In this document: in pieces, positions 11,701 to 20,580 of the stretch | Layout of the letters: each line of letters opens with the position of its first letter | How positions within the stretch are numbered: position 1 is the stretch's first letter | NCBI GenBank assembly: GCA_013076295.1 | Contig: RQOL01000861.1 | Span: forward strand, 186,001 to 250,000 | Length of the DNA stretch: 64,000 nt | Source of the DNA: Sanderia malayensis | Lineage: Eukaryota; Cnidaria; Scyphozoa; Semaeostomeae; Pelagiidae | Direction of reading: 5' to 3' | Notes under the pieces: model-generated | The model's input: only the letters and a program-made list of their open reading frames with translations | Told to the model about the DNA's origin: nothing | The model's database searches: none | Translations under genes and position numbers: made by a program

Positions 11701-12491
11701 GTCAGTAATTGCGTGGCTTGATGTAGTTGGGGAGGAGAAAGATGTTGCATTCGTCCTGTTAAGATGGCTACACAGTCTGGGGGAGATTGAGCAGATGACG
11801 GCCAAAGTAAATTGACATTGTCTAGAGATTCAGAAGTAATTTTCTCAAAGGCACAAATGCCAGTTGCTATTTTAGTGCCTTTACCAATTGTTTTAGAGAT
11901 AGGCGAATTGTTAATAAGGAGGACCTCTGTGCAAGCGTTCTGATGTGAGATAACTTGAATGGTGGGGAGAATGTTTATCCGGAGACGTTCTTCGAATGGC
12001 TGGTGTCCGTCAACAAGAGATGTGAGGGCAGTAACGGGACGAAGAGAATTTAAAGCTGACCCACTGGCGATCACAGAGATTTGTAAGGATTCTCTAGGGG
12101 GGATTGTCAATTGCTGAGTGGTTGCAAGTGATAAAATATCTTGATGGGGGGGGGGGGGATCGTGAGACACTTTGACAAAGGAGTGATCGAGAAAAAGTGT
12201 TTGGTTGGTGTTATCCATACCCCATTTCTGAAGTCGGCGGAGAAAATTCAAACCAAGAATGCATGAGTAAGGCAAATCATGGATAATGACAAATTCTACT
12301 GTATAACAAATTGCAGGAGTACCAATAGTTATAGATAAGTTTACAAGTCCATAAGGTTTAAGTAGTGACCCATTTGCTCTGATAATTCCAGGGCCTGAAT
12401 ACGGTTTCACGGAGAGGTTGCGGAGGTTTGGACTTGAGGTGAAGCAACGCTTGGCAAGGCAGCAGACAGTGGCTCCAGAGTCAAGCAGCAT
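8717..12491 (-). pseudogene. pol: Gypsy pol: protease, RT, RNase H, integrase
   Basis: Domains appear in order on the minus strand. The protease has LLDSGAT near 12490-12470 and a later ILGLNF. RT has the RLVVDYRFLN region, SFIDFNSGYHQI (motif A) and LPLFDDVVIKG, where FDD replaces the usual YVDD/YIDD. RNase H has ETDASDKGEG. The integrase zinc region has H-x3-H-like positions but only the second of two cysteines is clear. The integrase core has CYDRAGTF, LHSDGAPN and GDGLSEAMV, followed by a C-terminal tail ending at 8717. One frameshift near 10830-10860 separates RT from RNase H. In-frame stops lie near 10565, 10037 and 9314, with another near 9140. Between the stops the frame is constant, so the lesions look like recent point mutations. 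I see no chromodomain. Confidence 0.9.
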
Positions 12492-12698
12492 ATCAAGGGG
12501 CTGTCCATTTAATTTTCCAGTCAGCCAGAGAAGGGGGCTGGTTGCTGATTGGGATTAACTTTGTCATTGGGTTTGGGGGTCGAAGGGGAGGGTTGGGCTC
12601 TGTCAGGATGACCCTCTACCGGGAGCCCCAGAAGTTTTCTGACTGCTGGTTGGGTTGGTTATGGCGTTTGAACGCGAGGCAATCTCGTTTGAAATGGT

Positions 12699-13595
12699 TT
12701 AAACCATGGCAGCGAAATGGCAGCGAGGAGTGGCATCGGAAGCTTGTTGTCTCTGAAAGTCACCAGACTGGAACTTTGCAGCAGAGCGTGGGAACTGTCT
12801 GTAGGAATTCGGTGTGAAGCGTGGGTGTTGTTGTCTATTTGGCTGAGGGTATTGTGGGTTGGGTTGAGAAGGCGGAAGTTGGCGGTTCAAAGCATTAATT
12901 TCATCTTGTTGCGTTGCTAATTTCATGTGCGTAATTTTGGCCTGTTCATCAAATTTTGAAGACAGCATCATGATGGCATCGAGGGTGGAATCGGCAAGGG
13001 GTGCTGCAGCCAGGACTTTGGGGGGAGGATGTTCATCAATCGTGGAGGGTGAAGTAGAGAGATGAACAATGGCATTGAGGCTGGCTTTGAGGAGATCTTA
13101 GGGAGTGACTTTTGGATCATACGGATTTTGGCAGAAAATAAATAAATTTTGTCGCAAGGATCCACTTATTCCCTGTAGAAATTTCCTTTTCACTGCGCGA
13201 TTGATTTCTTCATCCTTTGTTGACGGATTTGCGGCGTGAAAGGTCTGTAGTAGGCTGGTCATAAACTCCTCTTCGCTTTCGTTGACTCGTTGAGTGCGTT
13301 GCTCAAAGTCGGACATTTTGGCTTCACGATCGGAGGCTGAGTCGAAGATTTCTTGAAGCTGCTTTTTAAGGACGGAAAATGTTTGTGGTTCGACTTTTGC
13401 ATCTTCAAATTGATCCAGGCAAGCTTTCGCACGGCCATCAACGCAGAGCATCAAAATCTGGCCTAGAACAACATCATCCTTCTTGTCGGCGATTACACAA
13501 CAACGTTCTAAACTTTGGAGCCATTGATTTAGGTTGACGCTCCCGTTTCCAGTGAGCTTTTCTAATTTACTGAACACGATATTCAATGCAGACAT
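12699..13595 (-). pseudogene. gag: Gypsy gag
   Basis: The ATG at 13595-13593 opens a capsid-like domain (WLQSLERCC, LKKQLQEIFD, QRVNESEEEFMTSL, VKRKFLQGI) typical of Gypsy gag. A TAA at 13098-13100 interrupts it, and the same frame continues for about 130 codons through a glutamine/proline-rich stretch to a zinc knuckle. A small deletion within the knuckle (CHF then a shifted CHGLNHFKRDC) changes frame and ends the ORF at 12699. Gag would form the cytoplasmic particle that packages element RNA. The start lies 32 bases inside the 5' LTR, as expected. Confidence 0.85.
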
Positions 13596-13599
13596 TGTA

Positions 13600-13626
13600 G
13601 CAGGGTTCGAAAGCTCCTGTCACCAG
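13600..13626 (-). promoter_or_regulatory. Putative Gypsy primer-binding site
   Basis: On the minus strand, CTGGTGACAGGAGC directly follows the 5' LTR and begins with TGG, the complement of a tRNA CCA end. The continuing TTCGAACCC resembles the complement of a tRNA T-arm. The spacing between T-loop and CCA is slightly short, so the tRNA cannot be named. Confidence 0.5.
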
Positions 13627-13777
13627 TGTTATCTACCATATATCAGAATTATACGAGAGTAAAAGACAAAGTGTACACTCACCAAAATATTATAAAACGA
13701 CGAGAGCTAGACGGAACACGAGGTCTAAATTATACTGTTAATTATGATAATGTATTACAATAATAACAATGATAACA
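13627..13777 (-). repeat. Gypsy 5' LTR
   Basis: The 151-bp partner of 8538-8688. It would carry the promoter for the minus-strand transcript. CATT follows at 13778-13781 as the second copy of the target duplication. Confidence 0.95.
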
Positions 13778-14289
13778 CATTTACAAACAAGCCCCCTGGA
13801 GGCATGATGCAAGTTAGCTATTATCTGCAGTTTTCCTTTTTGAGAGCAAGGCAAATTATTCAGGTCTTTGATAACTTTAGCTTTAAAGCACACTGTGTAT
13901 GATCTCTGCTTTCCTGATTGCTGTTTTCTGTTGGTAACCTTATCTAATTTTGATTTCTCCTTTGGTCTTGAGTGTAAATCTGTGACTGTGTCTGGTACAG
14001 TTGAGGTACCACTTTTATCAGTGGCTCTGAATGTTCCTGTACTACATGGAGTGACAGACAAAGTTTCTTCCTGAGGTCCAAAGGCAATTGAGCTGGAGCA
14101 TTTCTTGCTTGTTTCTTTTTGCTGTTTGAGGTACTGTTCATTAGAAAACTTCCTCTTGCAACTGCAGGAGACAACATTCTTCTCTGTAGCGAAATTTGGA
14201 ATTTTAACTTCAAAATCAGTTCCTTTTGGAGTTCGAATGAATCTTTGAAAATTAAAATGTGCCAATGTAGGTTGAACCTTCTTCGACAT
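13778..14289 (-). pseudogene. pogo-like DDD transposase, N-terminal part
   Basis: The start is taken at the ATG at 14289 (MSKKVQPTLAHFNFQRF). The ORF is also open upstream, but that part does not look conserved. The protein has a weak Cys-containing module (VVSCSCKRKFSNEQYL), a serine/threonine-rich linker, and a basic helix-turn-helix region (RSYTVCFKAKVIKDLNN, KLQIIANLHHASRG) that is the N-terminal DNA-binding unit of pogo-group transposases. The coding sequence runs directly into the Gypsy 5' LTR at 13777 and resumes on the far side at 8533. I see no lesions in this half. Confidence 0.8.
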
Positions 14290-14339
14290 TTCTTTGCTGC
14301 AGATCACGGAAGATGCATGGTTTCCATGCAACCACATGG

Positions 14340-14680
14340 AAACGAGGCTCGCTAAAAAGGGCTACCACCAGCTACCACTTGGATGTGCTGGTAGACTGAT
14401 TACACGTTGTAATTGATATCCTGTTGATCACTATAACCAGTTGAAGCCTGGTATCATCATCCAATTCAATTAATGAAGTGGAATCTGGGTCTGAGGTAGT
14501 TAGTATAATTAGCAGCTGCAAGATAAGAGCCCACAAAGTTGGCCAGACGAATGCTGCTGAGATTTAAAAATTGCCACTGATTTTTTATTGATGTTTACTT
14601 TGATACCTGCATGATGGCATTTCATTTTTATGGAGAGACAAGTTTAAGAGGATACCATGTGTACAAAGATCTAATATTAC
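14340..14680. other. No recognisable gene; 5' flank of the pogo-like element
   Basis: Unique-looking AT-rich sequence upstream of the transposase start. A terminal inverted repeat for the pogo element should lie here, but I could not match it to a partner downstream of 7323. Confidence 0.4.
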
Positions 14681-15410
14681 TATTCTGTGGAGGTCACGTG
14701 ATGACACACTTTCTTGCCAAAAACAATAGATTCGACCCGAAACAATAGGTCGAACGCCCAGAAACAATGGGCCGAAACGGCGAACAGTGTAATCACAAAG
14801 GCTTTTTTGTATGTGGGTATATGGCGATGAAATTCACACTGAATGCTTAGTTTCATAATTTAACCAGGGTAATGGATTTTGTTTTTCGATTTTCTCCCAA
14901 ATTATTGAATTATTCCATTAATTATTCTGCTGATTGTGCTATCACGAAAAAACTACGGTTTACGCTGACGAAACTTCCAAATTCGGGTCGCGAACTCCAT
15001 TTTCGAACAGAGTATTCGCTGTTCATGTGACCCGTTTCACCTTTTGCTGTAATTTGATTGGCTCTTTCGCGACTTCACGTGAACAGTCACGTGTATTTCG
15101 TTATCATGCAAATTTGCCCTCGGGTTGAACAGCAGGTACTTTTGGAGAAGACGCATGTTTTTGTTTTCTACACAAAGGATAACTCAGCGCCTTTCAAGGT
15201 GTTTTGCGACCTGAATTATCTTTGTAAAGACTTGCTAATTGTTTGAGAGACCCCTGGAAAATTACAGGAAACAATTGAGAACACAGGTGATAGCTTTGTT
15301 TTGTTTTTTGGGTGAGATAGTTCTAGTTTAGATAGTAGACGACTGCCATTGTTGCTTCGGCATGCTTGCGACGCTTAGGCCTAATGTAAACAAGCCCAAA
15401 GTTTTAATAA
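14681..15410 (+). repeat. 0.7-kb dispersed repeat, copy 1
   Basis: The sequence from TATTCTGTGGAGGTCACGTG to the CCATTGTTGCTTCGGCATGC block and just beyond matches the reverse complement of 23605-24326 over its length, with many substitutions and indels. Conserved landmarks are AACAATAG.TTCGA, CGAAACAATAGGTCGAAC, TATTCCATTAATTAT, CTGTTCATGTGACCCGTTTC, GATTGGCTCTTTCG and TTATCATGCAAATTT. It includes several CACGTG hexamers and a CCAAT box. No long ORF is present. I cannot assign it to a class. Confidence 0.85.
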
Positions 15411-15432
15411 ACAAATTATGATAAGGGGTTAT

Positions 15433-15649
15433 CAGGCAAGCGCAGCGGGCCAAACTGTTGTAAGAGAAGTAGGCAGAGGCACGAGCGTAGGAGAATGCAG
15501 CGCACGAAATGCGCCCTATCAATCAATGTTTCTTTATAATAGATAGACAGGCAAGCGCAGCGAGCTAACCCATTGTAAGTGGGGTTGAAAGGGGCATGAG
15601 CGAAGCGAATGCAGCGCACGAAGTGCGCCCTATCAGTCAATGTTTCTTG
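15433..15649 (+). repeat. 114-bp tandem repeat, left segment (about two units)
   Basis: Two units begin at about 15433 and 15548 with CAGGCAAGCGCAGCG and end in CAATGTTTCTT. The first is diverged and the second closely matches the units at 19321-19755. The array is interrupted at 15649 by the TIR element, and the same array phase resumes at 19301. Confidence 0.9.
15640..15649 (+). repeat. 10-bp target-site duplication (left)
   Basis: ATGTTTCTTG precedes the element end at 15650 and is repeated at 19301-19310 after the other end. The host sequence here is a tandem array, so one to two of the ten bases could be chance. The split of one array unit supports a real insertion. Confidence 0.8.
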
Positions 15650-15748
15650 TACCCTGGGTACCAGAGCCTCATAAATAAATAATTAAAATTAAAATTAGAA
15701 GAAGAGAAGAAAAAGGAAGAAAGAGAGAGGCTCTGGTCAAATGGTAAC
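15650..15748 (+). repeat. Left terminal inverted repeat with internal hairpin
   Basis: The repeat matches the reverse complement of 19205-19300. Within it, CCAGAGCCTC and GAGGCTCTGG are inverted copies flanking an AT-rich then purine-only stretch of about 55 bases, so each end can fold into a hairpin with a GA-rich loop. Confidence 0.85.
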
Positions 15749-15906
15749 GTCGATTGTGGGGATTGACCAATGAAAAGCCTATATACCCATATTGGAATAT
15801 AAATTTGATTGGCTAATGCGAGTCACATGACAGGTATTTGATTTTGTGATTGTGAGTGATCAGAAAACATGATTCATCGCATGGCATTTGACAAGTTGTT
15901 GATAAA

Positions 15907-16384
15907 ATGGAGACTGAAAGTTTGAAGCAAGCTGTGGATACTATACTTTGAAGATTTTTTAGTAAAATTGAGAGTTTAACTGCACAGCAGTTTGACATAT
16001 TGAAATCTTTATTTGTGCATTGTAAAGATACACTTGCTATACTGCCAACTGGTCATGGAAAATCATTACCGTTTCAAGTTGCACCTTTTATCGCTCACGA
16101 GATTGGAAGGCCCGAAGCCGAATCTAACGATATTGTCATAGTTGTTTCACCTTTATTGGCAATCATGGACACACAGGCGAAAGAATTAAACAGACTTGGA
16201 ATTACATCATGTTGCTTGCATGATGAATCATTGAATACGCTTTGAGTGATGGAAAATATCACATCGTCTATGGCACCCCAGAAGCCTGGACACAAGGTGA
16301 ATGGTGGAAAATGCTGCACTCAAAAGCCTACCAAGAGAAAGTCCTTTTGATTGTTGCTGATGAGGCCCACTGCATTCCGAAATG
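15907..16384 (+). pseudogene. RecQ-like helicase, first exon only
   Basis: The ATG at 15907 opens a frame with one in-frame TGA at 15949-15951 and a frameshift near 16245. It shows LTAQQFDILKSL, Walker A in LPTGHGKSLPF, motif Ia in VVSPLLAIMDTQ, YGTPEAW and the Walker B/DEAH box ADEAHCIPKW. These are helicase motifs 0-II of the RecQ branch of superfamily 2. A GT donor (GTGGGT) sits inside the Trp codon after DEAHCIPK. No later motifs (III-VI, RQC) exist before the far TIR, so the helicase is truncated at an exon boundary. In an intact element it would unwind DNA during transposition, which is an inference. Confidence 0.75.
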
Positions 16385-16439
16385 GTGGGTTTTCTCTCTG
16401 TTCTGTATATATGGCATATATATTTGTTTTTACGTTCTA

Positions 16440-16745
16440 CCAAAACTAGACTAGCTAGCTAGTCTATTTCATTTCAAATATATAGCTAGCTAGATATAGC
16501 TAGCTACTGTATAATTGAATAAAAACAAGAAAGAACAATATAGAAATTGTGCAAAAAAATTCTTGACTTCAATAATCACTCAGAATAATACACTCGGGAT
16601 ATAGAATACATAGCAGACAAAACATGCAATTTGAGTTTTGTTTTAAGATTATTTTGGTAACCTGTTTATTTTCTTTTTTGCATCCGCCTCTTTGACCATT
16701 TTAGTATGATGTACATTATAATCAGTATATTTACTCAAAATTAAT
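16440..16745. other. Intergenic spacer inside the TIR element
   Basis: AT-rich spacer between the 3' ends of the two convergent genes. It contains a small palindromic CTAGCTAGCTAG cluster at 16449-16507. No coding signal. Confidence 0.5.
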
Positions 16746-16749
16746 ATAG

Positions 16750-17913
16750 TTATTTGGAATAGGTTTTTACAAGTTTATTTTTTTGATCTTTCAACCAGTT
16801 TATCAGTGATGATACATCCAGTGTTGAAAGCAAATTTCTTTCAAACTTATTAAAGTGTTCATGTTCTCTTCCTGGGGTCAGCTTGAAAACTTTCTTAGAT
16901 AGTAGATTTTTGACCAGATGGTCAAAATCATTTTTCTTGCTTTTAACTTTGTGATGTCCACTGAGCATTGTCATTGTTAGATCTTTGTCTGTGGACTCAA
17001 GCATTTTCTGAAGAAAGTCCAGTGCATGTGATTCACGCTTTCCATTTTTTTCGTTGAGGTTTACTCCCAGATTATGTAACAGCTCTTTCGTAAGGCAGTT
17101 AAGCGGTTCAAGTCTCAGGTCACATGAAATGTTTTGACCTTTCCCCCCTTTCCTATTCACTGTTCTATCCCAAACAAGTTGTTCTGCTTCTGCTGGTGGT
17201 GATATGGCTTCCACTCTTGCCAACAGTCAAAATGCTGCATATGCATATTTATGATGCTTGTATGCTTTGAAATACAGAAAGAAGAACCTCCAACACCTAA
17301 TGATCCGTTTTCCATCCCCCTCTTTAACAAAATCCTCTGCATTTCTTATAAGCAATCCAAGATTTAGTCTTGACCCTGCATAATTAAGAACATCATCTTG
17401 TTCCATCTCACCACATGTTTTATCTTCTTTATTCTCTTGGACCTCAAAAGAATGTATTTTGACTTCATGGCTAGCCCGAACTTTTTTATTTCGGTATTGC
17501 TTTGTGCATCCAGGAAAGCGACATGCAAATGACATGGTTTGTCTTTCTTGATCAGCAGTTGTGACACTTTGCTGGATGTCAGCAACATGTTCCATGTTCT
17601 TACCAATAATAAAATCTTGCACCAGTTTCTTCACATGGCCTATGAACCATTCTTGCTTTCTTTCATTGCTTGCGCAAAGGATCATTGGGGGTATAACATT
17701 CTCTGAGGGGCTGTCAATGTCATCAATCCCAAAGTATGTCATAGCCAATGTGGTAATGAGAGCATCAGTTTCAAAATTGACATAATCTTTACATGCATTG
17801 AATTTATCTAAAACATTTCCCCTTGCATTGCTGTTTCTTACCAGATTCATGTTGTACTCCATTGATGCTATATCTTTGGATGAGTTTGGATCATAAAATA
17901 TTTCAAACAATAT
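16750..17913 (-). pseudogene. DUF6589-type transposase, C-terminal exon
   Basis: The exon begins after a TTCCTTCAG acceptor at 17914 and stays in one frame to the stop at 16750, apart from a TGA at 17227-17229. Features in order: a C2H2 zinc finger (CRFPGCTKQY with later H-x4-H), then LNLGLLIRNAEDFVKEGDG, IIRCWRFFFLYFKA, LVWDRTVNRKGGKGQNISCD, LRLEPLNCL and GREHEHFN. This succession is the one seen in DUF6589-type proteins, which are multicopy in invertebrates and fungi and linked to DNA transposons. The acidic residues in GDG and SCDLRLE are candidates for catalysis, but I cannot prove that. It is convergent with the RecQ-like exon and lies inside the same TIRs. Confidence 0.75.
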
Positions 17914-17934
17914 CTGAAGGAAGAAAGAACAATG

Positions 17935-18460
17935 TCTATAAATGAAGCTAAATTTCAATCATGTCTATATTATTTATCTTTTTTAGGCTGCTCCTGTTTG
18001 GTAAACCTTTTTTTCTAGAGAGTTTAAAACAATTTGCAAGAGCTTAAAAACAATTTGCATACACTCAAGTTAAAATGTAAAATTGTGTATCCAATAACTT
18101 AATGGCTGTATCTCTTTTTTAAAATGAATTTTTGACATGAAAGAAACATTTAATATAAATGACACATAAATGTATTTAAATATTTATATGAACTAAGTTG
18201 TTTTGATTGCACAATCTCCATAGAAATTCATAGAAATCATAGAAACTATGTTCACAGGCATCTAGCTTATATTTTAGGTGATAAGGTACTATTTTTTGTA
18301 GCAGTTGTGCCAATTAAGGTCTGTAACATCAAAAGTTTTTGGTGTTACAAAAGTTAGCAAGTAAGAGTTTGCCTTTCTTGTATGATTAGCCACAATACTC
18401 AGGGCAATTGACCAAAATGTTAATTTTTTATGGCTAAAGAAAGAATGGAGATGCTAGATA
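17935..18460. other. Intron or degenerate middle of the transposase gene
   Basis: About 500 bp without a readable conserved segment on either strand, lying between two parts of the same minus-strand gene. It probably contains an intron and decayed coding sequence. Confidence 0.4.
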
Positions 18461-18465
18461 GATGA

Positions 18466-18788
18466 TTGGCTTCTTTTTGTAAAAAAGTTCTTCGAAGTTC
18501 ATCAATTTCATCTAAAGACTTGCTTAGTCTACGTACTTTAGTATGGCAACTTTTGCAAGATACGGTTCAGCAAGATGGATGCTTAGAAATGTTACCAAGG
18601 ACTTTTTCCACTGCTACTATAAAATCACTCTCCGAAGATGATCGCCGTTGACCATAAATTTTAAATGCTGGCTTAATTCCTGTCTTTACGAAATTTATTC
18701 CACATATGCGACATTTCGAGTCTCCAACCCCTTTCTTGCAATAAACTTTCACTGGTGTGTCTCCAGAAAACGCTTCTTTATCAGCCAT
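18466..18788 (-). pseudogene. N-terminal zinc-finger exon of the DUF6589-type transposase
   Basis: The ATG at 18788 gives MADKEAFSGDTPVKVYCKKG, then CRICGINF and a later Cys. After an in-frame TGA at about 18564 the same frame continues with VSCKSCHTKVRRLSKSL to about 18466. The CRICG...CKSCH pairs form the treble-type Cys module that heads these transposases (often described as a C8 zinc finger). Exons between 18466 and 17913 were not resolved. Confidence 0.6.
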
Positions 18789-19084
18789 ACTACAACAAAT
18801 GATGGAACGAAACCGCGTCCATTTTTCTTGAGATTTATGTGAAATAAAGAAGCTCCTTCAGTTCATGTTATTTCTATCTAACTGTTATTAAAAGAGTTGC
18901 AAGAGCAAAGATAATTATAAGTATAATTATAATTATCAACATGTGAGTTCCTCAGGTAATCATTTAAATTGAAAATGGTGTTGCAACTGTTAATGAATAT
19001 TTGCAACATGATCATACATTTTGGAAAACCTCAGGCAATCATGATCACTCGCAAACGTGACCACACTTTTTATTCACGGCCACA

Positions 19085-19135
19085 TTTCATCATAGCCTGC
19101 TCGTAAGACAAGAGTCTGCGCGCAGGCTATGATGA
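19085..19135. repeat. Imperfect palindrome AGCCTG...CAGGCT
   Basis: CATAGCCTG and CAGGCTATG flank about 25 bases near 19092-19132, forming a potential hairpin just inside the right end of the TIR element. A related TAGCCTG...GCAGACT string occurs at 39060-39075. Confidence 0.6.
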
Positions 19136-19204
19136 TCATGATTTGGGCAAAAAGTGATTGATTGCAAGAAGTGATTGAATTGATTCATATGAAAACGAGG
19201 TTGT

Positions 19205-19300
19205 GTTACCATTTGACCAGAGCCTCATTTCTCTCTTCTTTTCTTTTTTTCCTCTTCTTCTTTTTATTTAATTAATTTATGAGGCTCTGGTACCCAGAAT
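19205..19300 (-). repeat. Right terminal inverted repeat with internal hairpin
   Basis: Partner of 15650-15748. It keeps the same internal CCAGAGCCTC/GAGGCTCTGG hairpin and a pyrimidine-only loop on this strand. The terminal 3-4 bases differ from the left end (ATTC versus TACC, read inward). Confidence 0.85.
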
Positions 19301-19755
19301 ATGTTTCTTGATAGTAGATAGACAGGCGAGCGCAGCGAGCTAACCCATTGTACGTGGGGTTGAAAGAGGCATGAGCGAAGCGAATGCAGCGCACGAAGTG
19401 CGCCCTATCAGTCAATGTTTCTTGATAATAGATAGACAGGCGAGCGCAGCGAGCTAACCCATTGTACGTGGGGTTGAAAGAGGCATGAGTGAAGCGAATG
19501 CAGCGCGCGAAGTGCGTCCTACCAGTCAATGTTTCTTGATAATAGATGGACAGGCGAGCGCAGCGAGCTAACCCATTGTAAGTGGGGTTGAAAGAGGCAT
19601 GAGCGAAGCGAATGCAGCGCACGAAGTGCGCCCTATCAGTCAATGTTTCTTGATAATAGATAGACAGGCGAACGCAGCGAGCTAACCCATTGTACGTGGG
19701 GTTGAACGAGGCATGAGCGAAGCGAATGCAGCGCACGAAGCGCGCCAACCACAGG
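19301..19755 (+). repeat. 114-bp tandem repeat, four units
   Basis: Units start at 19321, 19435, 19549 and 19663, giving an exact 114-bp period. Each contains GCGAGCGCAGCGAGCTAACC, GAAGCGAATGCAGCGCACGA and a CAATGTTTCTTGATAATAGA tail. Units differ by a few substitutions. Because 114 is divisible by 3, the minus strand carries an uninterrupted frame of 38-residue repeats. I regard this as a by-product of the period rather than a gene. Confidence 0.95.
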
Positions 19756-20541
19756 CTAGCGCAGCGACAGGAAGGAAGTACAGCTCAGGAAATTGCAGGG
19801 AAAATTGATGAAATTTACTCCATGACAATAACAGAAGCTGACAGGTATTTTATAGAATATTCAAACAAATTACAAAATGAAAGTTTGGTCTGGAAAGAAA
19901 TGCGAGCTGGCCGCATAAGAGGGTCCACTGCACATGATGTTTTGCATGCCAGGAACAACAAGCTGCCAAAATCAACAATATTGAAATTATGCATGGTTTC
20001 TCTGCAGGTTAATTTGCCCACATTAATCTGGGGTAAGCAGAATGAGAGTACTGCTCTTCAATGCTACACCAAGAAAATCAAAGAGAACCATTTTGGCTTA
20101 CATATTTCAGTAACTGAAATTAGATTACACGAAGAGTTCCATGTACTTGGTGCATCAGAAGATGGTATTGCTACTTGCAAGTGTCATAATAAATTTTCAG
20201 TTCAAATAAAATGTCCGTATAAATACAGGGAAGCAGATTCTCTTCTCGACTACATTAAGGATCCCAACATTTGTCTTCACGACAACCTAATGCTCAAGGA
20301 GAAGCAGGGATATATGACCCAAGTTCAGATGCAGATGATTGTGTATAACGCTCACATCTGCCACTTTGTTGTTTGGAAAGCAACATTTTGCTATCGGATT
20401 GAAGTGCCATACAACAAAGAATTTTCAAAATGCGTTCAGAAGATGTGTAATCTCCACAGAAAATTTATATATGGTGGCCCACAAGGGTCACTACACATTA
20501 GCAAAACTAGCTACATGTTAGCAAAATTCACTACACGTTAG
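19756..20541 (+). pseudogene. YqaJ-like (lambda exonuclease fold) nuclease fragment
   Basis: The ORF's first 15 or so residues come from the tandem repeat, so the true N terminus is missing. The remainder has the YqaJ/PD-(D/E)XK exonuclease order: WKEMRAGRIRGS, IWGKQNESTALQCY (Glu), HVLGASEDGIATC (Asp), FSVQIKCPYKYRE (Glu-x-Lys analogue written Q-x-K here) and GYMTQVQMQMIVY. The family degrades or resects DNA ends and occurs in phages and in eukaryotic DNA transposons. The Gln in VQIKCP replaces the usual Glu of the catalytic E-x-K, which would be expected to impair activity. The end of the ORF is a 20-bp minisatellite. Confidence 0.75.
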
Positions 20542-20570
20542 CAAAACTCACTACACATTAGCAAAACTCA
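20489..20570 (+). repeat. 20-bp minisatellite, four units
   Basis: CACTACACRTTAGCAAAACT-type units repeat four times with a period of 20-21 bp, overlapping the 3' end of the YqaJ-like ORF. Confidence 0.85.
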
Positions 20571-20580
20571 TGGATCAAAA

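Larger units (their letters stand above)
8538..13777 (-). mobile_element. Full-length Gypsy-type LTR retrotransposon, minus strand
   Basis: A 5240-bp element is bounded by two 151-bp LTRs and a 4-bp CATT duplication. On the minus strand it encodes gag (13595-12699), then protease, RT, RNase H and integrase (12491-8717). Six differences between the LTRs (about 4%), several in-frame stops and one pol frameshift show an aged, inactive copy. It lies in the coding sequence of a pogo-like transposase on the same strand, which makes it the younger insertion. Confidence 0.95.
15650..19300. mobile_element. TIR transposon with RecQ-like exon and DUF6589-type transposase
   Basis: A 3651-bp element has terminal inverted repeats of about 95-100 bp sharing CTGGGTACCAGAGCCTCAT and GAGGCTCTGGTCAAATGG, flanked by a 10-bp duplication. 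It interrupts a 114-bp tandem array. Inside, a RecQ-like helicase exon (+) at the left faces a zinc-finger/DUF6589-type transposase (-) at the right. This content recalls helicase-bearing Academ-type elements. I recall such a lineage having been named, but could not check it. The copy is defective: the helicase stops at its first exon and both genes carry nonsense codons. Confidence 0.8.

Noticed and set aside
19272..19748. 158-codon minus-strand ORF with a 38-residue repeat
   Set aside because: A by-product of a 114-bp tandem period. There is no start context, splice site or homology, so it is kept only as an observation.
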